Positions 7,276-10,878 of a stretch of DNA of 10,878 nt are shown one piece after another. The position numbers and the translations under genes were made by a program. The DNA is from Eggerthella sp. CAG:368. GTDB lineage: Bacteria; Actinomycetota; Coriobacteriia; Coriobacteriales; Eggerthellaceae. The stretch covers positions 1 to 10,878 of the forward strand of contig FR895493.1 in the NCBI GenBank assembly GCA_000434775.1, given 5' to 3'. The number at the start of each line of letters is the position of its first letter. Position 1 is the first letter of the stretch. The notes beneath the pieces are model-generated. The model saw nothing but the letters and a program-made list of their open reading frames with translations, searched no databases and was not told where the DNA came from.

Positions 7276-7284
7276 ATTAGGGTG

Positions 7285-7327
7285 GAATTCCGAAAAAAAG
7301 CGTCCAGTGAACGCTTTTTAGGAATTC
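7285..7327. terminator. Compound hairpin with T-rich arm, possible bidirectional terminator
   Basis: The inner stem AAAAAGCGT/ACGCTTTTT (7295-7303 with 7311-7319) has nine perfect pairs and a seven-base loop. An outer stem GAATTCC/GGAATTC (7285-7291 with 7321-7327) adds seven pairs across a 3x1 internal loop. The T tract lies within the stem on either strand, as in many bidirectional terminators. No gene is clearly served by it. Confidence 0.5.
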
Positions 7328-7365
7328 GCCTGAGGCGTAAGCCGAAGAGGGTGAGGCTTGTGAAA

Positions 7366-7393
7366 GTTGCGCCGTTCCTTCGAACGGCGTTTT
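7366..7393 (+). repeat. 28-nt direct repeat, copy 2 (terminator hairpin)
   Basis: This is an exact copy of 7125-7152, 241 bases downstream. It forms the same CGCCGTTC/GAACGGCG hairpin (7370-7377 with 7382-7389) but is followed by only four T residues, so it should terminate less well than copy 1. No gene directly upstream explains it. Confidence 0.85.
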
Positions 7394-7422
7394 CCGTATA
7401 AAGGCCCTTTAATTCAACGTTT

Positions 7423-7434
7423 CAATACGTATTG
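7423..7434. promoter_or_regulatory. 12-bp perfect palindrome upstream of the zinc-ribbon gene
   Basis: CAATACGTATTG is a perfect 12-bp palindrome about 130 bases before the ATG of the zinc-ribbon membrane protein and about 30 bases before a possible -10 box. A palindrome without a loop suits a dimeric DNA-binding protein better than a terminator. No regulator is identified. Confidence 0.3.
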
Positions 7435-7563
7435 GTGAAATTTCTTATGTAGACACGTTATTGGTATAGAATGAGCATGGCAAATATTTTATGTAAGTTT
7501 GGGCTGATGAAGAGCCGTTTAGCCAATGGCAAATAGCAACCAAAATTTGGGAGGAATCAAGAA

Positions 7564-8025
7564 ATGTTTTGTTCTAACTGCGGAAAAGAGAATGTCGATG
7601 GCGCACACTTCTGTGAACAGTGTGGATCACCTATGGAGCCAGCTCCTCAACCTGCAGCACAACCTCAACCCGCGCCTGTACCACCTGCCGCTCCCCAGCA
7701 ATCAGCTCAGACAGTTCCTCAGCCTCAATGCCAGCAAGCCAACGCGGCTAATGATCCCATGTATGTTTCTATTGTTTCTCCTGAATATGTAGTTGAAGAA
7801 AAAGACAAAACTCTTCGCTTGATCAATTTTATTTTCTGCATCATTTCTTTGGTCGCAACGTGCTGGGCTATCATCCCACTTGCTTGGATGATTCCAATGA
7901 CAGTACATAGCTGGGGTATTTATAAGGGTACTAAGCCTAACACCACTGGTTTTGGCGTATGCACTCTTATTTTTGTAACTCTTGTTGGTGGTATCTTGCT
8001 TCTTTGTTCCAAGAAGGATAAGTAA
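7564..8025 (+). CDS. Zinc-ribbon membrane protein, 153 aa
   Basis: The N-terminus is a CxxC-x10-CxxC zinc ribbon (C3, C6, C17, C20; MFCSNCGKEN...FCEQCG). A Pro/Gln/Ala-rich linker (about 25-63) follows, then two hydrophobic stretches, about 86-112 and 129-148, with KKDK at the C-terminus. The IPMTVHSWGIYKG...TGFGVCTLIFVTL segment resembles a family of small zinc-ribbon membrane proteins widespread in Firmicutes and Coriobacteria, with no known function. There is no signal peptide before the ribbon, so the ribbon is probably cytoplasmic and tethered to the membrane. The start is fixed by GGGAGGA at 7549-7555, eight bases before the ATG. The gene stands alone and converges on the DUF3006 gene. 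Confidence 0.85.
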   Translation: MFCSNCGKENVDGAHFCEQCGSPMEPAPQPAAQPQPAPVPPAAPQQSAQTVPQPQCQQANAANDPMYVSIVSPEYVVEEKDKTLRLINFIFCIISLVATCWAIIPLAWMIPMTVHSWGIYKGTKPNTTGFGVCTLIFVTLVGGILLLCSKKDK

Positions 8026-8034
8026 ATCAAAAAA

Positions 8035-8064
8035 ATGCCACGAGGTAGAAAATCCTCGTGGCAT
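8035..8064 (-). terminator. Intrinsic terminator of the DUF3006 transcript
   Basis: A perfect 11-bp stem ATGCCACGAGG/CCTCGTGGCAT with an eight-base loop lies between the convergent zinc-ribbon and DUF3006 genes. On the minus strand it is followed by a T tract (the A run at 8029-8034). On the plus strand no T tract follows, so it should work mainly for minus-strand transcripts while still protecting the 3' end of the plus-strand mRNA. Confidence 0.8.
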
Positions 8065-8165
8065 CAATCCAAATAAAAGCTTTCTAGCAGCCAGCGTATT
8101 ATTCACTCTGGTTTGGGAAGGTGAAATAAGAGCTATGACACAACTGGTAGAAAAGCAATTTTTGG

Positions 8166-8387
8166 CTAATTAAAAGCGGAGTCAATCTTAGCTGCCATCT
8201 TTTCCTTGATTTCTTTTTCTTTTTCAGTATCCAGAGCCCATTTGCCGCAGACATTGCCACGGGTAAGAATGCTACCCTCTTTGACACCATAAGGCAATTC
8301 GGAAAGGGGGATGCTTCGGAATTCACCGCGAGAGAATTCGCATACAGCTTGCTTGTCTTCAATGCGGTCGACGATGATGGTTTCCAT
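8166..8387 (-). CDS. DUF3006 domain protein, 73 aa
   Basis: The layout fits DUF3006: a short beta-rich start (VDRIEDKQAVCEF), then IPLSELPYGVKEGS (26-39) and a charged helical tail (KEKEIKEKMAAKID). Family members are about 70-90 residues, often begin with a VDR-E-like strand, and are frequently encoded beside ComEC-like metallo-beta-lactamase-fold proteins. That is the case here, with such a gene 232 bases upstream on the same strand. The function is unknown. The start is supported by AGGAG (complement of 8393-8397), five bases from the ATG. The last codon is followed by TAG. It has its own candidate promoter at 8527-8554, giving a leader of about 130 bases. Confidence 0.85.
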   Translation of the reverse strand: METIIVDRIEDKQAVCEFSRGEFRSIPLSELPYGVKEGSILTRGNVCGKWALDTEKEKEIKEKMAAKIDSAFN

Positions 8388-8526
8388 AACGACTCCTGTC
8401 TTCGTGGAAGCAGTTCCTGACTCACGATAAGGCTATCGGGGGCGAAGAAAAGCTTTGGGGAATAAGCGTCAAAAAAAGATGACACTGCTGCTACAAACGC
8501 GTGCAATGTGCATAGCAACACTATCT

Positions 8527-8554
8527 AGTATAGTCTTTTGTTTGCGCAGGTAAA
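8527..8554 (-). promoter_or_regulatory. Candidate promoter of the DUF3006 gene
   Basis: On the minus strand TTTACC (8549-8554) and TATACT (8527-8532) are 16 bases apart, a good sigma-70-like pair. Transcription would begin near 8520 and leave a leader of about 130 bases before the ATG at 8387. I found no recognisable riboswitch in that leader. Confidence 0.5.
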
Positions 8555-8591
8555 TGGCGTGTTTTTGAGATTTTATTTCAATATGCTATTG

Positions 8592-8614
8592 AAAAAATAA
8601 AAGCGCTTAGCTTC
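8592..8614 (-). terminator. Weak candidate terminator after the ComEC-like gene
   Basis: On the minus strand GAAGC/GCTTT (one G-T pair, five-base loop, 8600-8614) is followed by a run of mostly T residues. The stem is short. Immediately beyond it is a second hairpin, TTTCAATA/TATTGAAA (8576-8594), without a following T tract. Some transcripts may continue into the DUF3006 gene. Confidence 0.35.
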
Positions 8615-8619
8615 AAAAG

Positions 8620-9489
8620 TTAGACCTCACCTTTTTCTGTTTTCCATTCAATGGTTTTACCATCGCATGTTGCAATAATGGAGCCATTGAGGTCGGTGCG
8701 ATAAATCATTACTCCATTTTTCTCTAGCGCGGAAAGGGCTTTTTTGCTTGGATGCCCATAGTCATTATCCGTACCAACCTCAATTACTGCCCATTCAGGA
8801 CTAAGTGAAGCAACAAGGTCATTGGTTGTAGAGGTTTTACTTCCGTGATGCCCAACCTTGAGCACATCAACGTGCCCTGCTTGAGCCTTGGCGATAACTG
8901 AAGAGGAGGCATCTCCTGTGAAAAGAAAAGATTTTTCACCCTTGGTTACTTTAAGAATGGTGGACCAATCGTTGAGGTCATCGTAGTCTGCGTTTAGAAA
9001 AGGCGATAAGATTTCGATAGAGCAATCCTGCTCGTCATAGATGCTTGTCCCTCGAGTGGTGGCATTGATCTTTAAGCCTTTATCAGCTACTGCTTCAAGA
9101 AAGTGTTCGTAGGTTTTGGTGGTATGGGTTACTTTGGGAGCCCAAACTTCTCCAATATCAAATGACTGCAGTACTTCTGCCATGCCCCCGATGTGGTCTG
9201 AGTGGGGGTGGGTGGCAACAACGTAATCAATTCTTGAATAGCCAAGATTTTTGATGTAGCTCTTTACAGTGTTGGCTTGGTCCCATTCTCCGGCATCGAT
9301 AAGCAGTGTTTTTCCGTCGGGCAATTCCAAAAATTCGCTATCCCCTTGGCCAACATCGATGAAATGAGCAGTAAGAGTATTGGAGGGTGTTGGCTGAGCT
9401 GACTGTTGGGAAGAAGAGCATCCAGAAAAACAGCAGATAAAAAGACAAAGGGTAGCTACTACTGCTGCGATGCGAGAGATATGTTTCAT
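8620..9489 (-). CDS. ComEC-like metallo-beta-lactamase-fold lipoprotein, 289 aa
   Basis: The protein starts with a lipoprotein signal peptide: basic MKHISR, a hydrophobic core, and a lipobox ending at C24 (CFSGC). The mature domain matches the soluble metallo-beta-lactamase-fold domain of ComEC/Rec2 proteins: FIDVGQGD (43-50), HPHSDH (94-99), TGD (191-193), GHHGS (213-217) and GHP (245-247), giving a full set of likely metal ligands. The channel part of ComEC is absent, so it is a stand-alone, probably surface-anchored hydrolase. Nuclease or phosphodiesterase activity is an inference from the ComEC family. I chose the ATG at 9489 because it begins the signal peptide and has AAAGG (complement of 9496-9500) six bases upstream. 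An in-frame ATG at 9549 would add 20 unlikely residues and has a poorly placed ribosome site. The partner DUF3006 gene is downstream. Confidence 0.9.
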   Translation of the reverse strand: MKHISRIAAVVATLCLFICCFSGCSSSQQSAQPTPSNTLTAHFIDVGQGDSEFLELPDGKTLLIDAGEWDQANTVKSYIKNLGYSRIDYVVATHPHSDHIGGMAEVLQSFDIGEVWAPKVTHTTKTYEHFLEAVADKGLKINATTRGTSIYDEQDCSIEILSPFLNADYDDLNDWSTILKVTKGEKSFLFTGDASSSVIAKAQAGHVDVLKVGHHGSKTSTTNDLVASLSPEWAVIEVGTDNDYGHPSKKALSALEKNGVMIYRTDLNGSIIATCDGKTIEWKTEKGEV

Positions 9490-9632
9490 TGAAAGCCTTT
9501 GGTTGATGTTGATGATTGGGTGCCCTAAAGCCAATTGTGCTTTGTACATTCCTAATGATAATAATGTTTAAAATCTCTACACTGATAATTCAAGCGATAA
9601 TAAAAAAGCTCATTATGTGAAAGGAATAGGTC

Positions 9633-10878
9633 ATGAAGCCTTTAGGAATTAGAGATATTGTTGGCCCTATTATGGTTGGACCTTCTTCTTCGCATACGGC
9701 GGGGGCACTTCGTATTGCGAGTATGGTACGAAATTTACTTACCGATGAACCTGCACGCGTAACGTTTGTTTTATATGGTTCGTTTGCTCATACTTATCGC
9801 GGTCACGGTACCGATAGAGCATTGGTCGCAGGGCTTTTGGGTCTCCACACCGATGATTTACAGGTTAAGAATTCGTTTGATCTTGCGAAGGAAGAAGAAC
9901 TTGAGTTTTCGTTTGAACCTGATCCGCATACTAAAGTCGCGCATCCTAATACGGTGGATGTTTCAGTAACTGATCGTTCAGGAAATACTGTTACGGCACG
10001 TGGCGTTTCTATTGGAGGTGGAGCGGCTGAATTGGTTCGCATTGATGGCATTGATGTGCATGTTACGGGCGAGTTTAATAACATGATTGTTCGCCAGCAA
10101 GACTTGCCAGGAACACTTGCTCATATTGCTGGTACGCTAGGCAATGCAGGCATCAATATTGGCACCTCTGCTCTACACCGCAAACGTGTTGGTGGAGAAG
10201 CTTTCACAGTATTAGATATTGACGATTTTGTTCCAGATGACGTCATTGCGGATATTTTGGCTTTCCCTTCTGTAGAAACCGTGCGTTTCATTCCTGCTGA
10301 TGGCTTGCATAGGGCACCTGATGAGGGAAAACCAGCGATGAATGCCGACGTGGCCTTAAAGGTGTTTCAAGACCTTGATTTTGAAAATGCTGCACAGCTT
10401 TTGAACTATTGCATCAAAAACAATCGAATGATAAGTGAAGTGGCAGAAGAGAGAGAATATGCGCTGCTTGCAAGTAAAGGTATTTCTGAGGGTGTTCTTG
10501 ATAGCTATTTAGCGCGTGCTCTCTCGGTGATGAAAAATTCTGCAGTTCAGCCAATACGACAGCCCACCCCTTCAATGGGCGGCTTGATTGGTGGAGAAGC
10601 TTCAAGGCTTCATGTTCTTGAGGAATCTGGCTTGGGCGTGCGAGGGCAGCTTATTGCTCTTGCAACGCGGAATGCCCTTGCGGTATTGGAAACCAATGCA
10701 ACTATGGGGTTGATTGTGGCTGCGCCAACAGCGGGTTCGGCAGGAGTAATTCCTGCGGTTTTGCTAGCCTTACAAGAAGTGCATACATTTAGCGATGCGC
10801 AGCTGTGTCAAGCTCTAAAAAATGCTGGAGCAATTGGCGCCATCATTGCGCGTAATGCTACCGTTTCTGGGGCAGAAG
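9633..10878 (+). CDS. Iron-sulfur L-serine dehydratase, single chain with beta, ACT and alpha parts (3' partial)
   Basis: The enzyme deaminates L-serine to pyruvate and ammonia with a [4Fe-4S] cluster, typical of anaerobes. I translated 415 codons without a stop to the right edge. The beta part (1 to about 145) has the conserved MVGPSSSHTAGA (14-25) and GHGTDRAL. An ACT-like regulatory domain follows (about 151-220, starting IVRQQDLPGTLAHIAGTLG). The alpha part starts near 237, with SMGGLIGGEA (314-323) and APTAGSAGVIPAV (364-376). In Bacillus-type enzymes alpha and beta are separate genes (sdaAA, sdaAB), and here they are fused in the order beta-ACT-alpha. The sequence stops at SGAE, just where the cluster-cysteine region should begin, so those ligands cannot be checked. 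AAGGA at 9621-9625 lies seven bases before the ATG. The gene diverges from the ComEC-like gene. Confidence 0.95.
   Translation, partial: MKPLGIRDIVGPIMVGPSSSHTAGALRIASMVRNLLTDEPARVTFVLYGSFAHTYRGHGTDRALVAGLLGLHTDDLQVKNSFDLAKEEELEFSFEPDPHTKVAHPNTVDVSVTDRSGNTVTARGVSIGGGAAELVRIDGIDVHVTGEFNNMIVRQQDLPGTLAHIAGTLGNAGINIGTSALHRKRVGGEAFTVLDIDDFVPDDVIADILAFPSVETVRFIPADGLHRAPDEGKPAMNADVALKVFQDLDFENAAQLLNYCIKNNRMISEVAEEREYALLASKGISEGVLDSYLARALSVMKNSAVQPIRQPTPSMGGLIGGEASRLHVLEESGLGVRGQLIALATRNALAVLETNATMGLIVAAPTAGSAGVIPAVLLALQEVHTFSDAQLCQALKNAGAIGAIIARNATVSGAE

Larger units (their letters stand above)
7120..7563. other. 444-bp region without a convincing gene, rich in hairpins and repeats
   Basis: No reading frame here has both a ribosome-binding site and recognisable protein content. 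The stretch holds two copies of a 28-nt terminator repeat (7125-7152, 7366-7393), a lone extra arm GAACGGCG at 7209-7216, a compound hairpin at 7285-7327, an inverted tRNA T-arm-like fragment at 7263-7275, a 12-bp palindrome at 7423-7434, and a 10-base direct repeat ATGGCAAATA at 7477-7486 and 7526-7535. The last 130 bases are probably the upstream region of the zinc-ribbon gene, with a possible -10 (TATAGA, 7465-7470). Confidence 0.6.

Noticed and set aside
7005..7277. Minus-strand reading frame of 90 codons with a GDGNRTRVAG-like stretch
   Set aside because: This is the well-known false protein produced by reading the antisense strand of a tRNA gene. It overlaps the intact tRNA-Gly and has no ribosome-binding site that fits.
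7251..7330. Possible second tRNA gene on the minus strand
   Set aside because: Only the T-loop core is present. The T stem has mismatches, no complementary acceptor strand exists nearby, and the anticodon region is occupied by a T-rich hairpin.
7123..7401. Plus-strand reading frame of 92 codons after the tRNA
   Set aside because: It begins inside the tRNA terminator, is built from the hairpins and repeats, and resembles no protein family I know.
7120..7563. CRISPR-like array or integrated mobile element
   Set aside because: Only two copies of the repeat exist, each is a terminator hairpin, spacing is not array-like, and no integrase, transposase or cas gene is present.
8099..8521. Minus-strand reading frame of 140 codons overlapping the DUF3006 gene
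   Set aside because: It is in another frame over the DUF3006 gene and its leader. The DUF3006 product has family motifs and a good ribosome-binding site, and this frame has neither.
9490..9549. Upstream ATG at 9549 as the start of the ComEC-like gene
   Set aside because: It would place 20 mostly polar residues before an excellent lipoprotein signal peptide and has a ribosome site only one base from the ATG.

Overview
The window looks like a core-genome segment of an anaerobic, moderate-GC member of the Coriobacteriia, most likely Atopobiaceae (Atopobium/Lancefieldella/Fannyhessea type). This placement is an inference. It rests on [FeFe]-hydrogenase maturation genes and an iron-sulfur L-serine dehydratase (an anaerobic lifestyle), an actinobacterial-type DUF5679 zinc ribbon, an M28-like protein with a very long low-complexity linker, and a CCA-encoded tRNA-Gly. 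No sequence search was possible.

Left part (1-2609). A large protein open at the left edge ends in the C-terminal half of an M28-type metallopeptidase fold, preceded by about 590 residues of low-complexity linker. A 50-residue DUF5679 zinc ribbon and a strong bidirectional terminator follow.

Hydrogenase maturation block (2629-5431). hydG (minus) and hydF (plus) diverge from a 142-bp AT-rich intergenic region that carries an inverted repeat overlapping a candidate hydG promoter. HydG makes the Fe(CO)2(CN) synthon from tyrosine, and HydF is the GTPase scaffold that delivers the assembled [2Fe] unit to the hydrogenase. hydE and the hydrogenase itself are not in the window.

Middle (5505-7563). 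A full-length DUF1846 (UPF0371) protein of unknown function is followed by tRNA-Gly(CCC). A 444-bp stretch without a gene then carries two copies of a 28-nt terminator repeat, a compound hairpin between them, and an inverted fragment resembling a tRNA T-arm.

Right part (7564-10878). A zinc-ribbon protein with two predicted membrane helices (plus) converges on a minus-strand pair: a ComEC-like metallo-beta-lactamase-fold lipoprotein and a small DUF3006 protein, a recurring partnership. Divergent from these is a single-chain L-serine dehydratase (beta, ACT and alpha parts fused), cut by the right edge before its expected cluster cysteines.

I see no CRISPR array, insertion sequence, prophage gene or recognisable defence system. 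The most unusual items are the M28-like protein with a split domain and altered metal ligands, the repeat-rich region after the tRNA, and the DUF3006/ComEC-like module.
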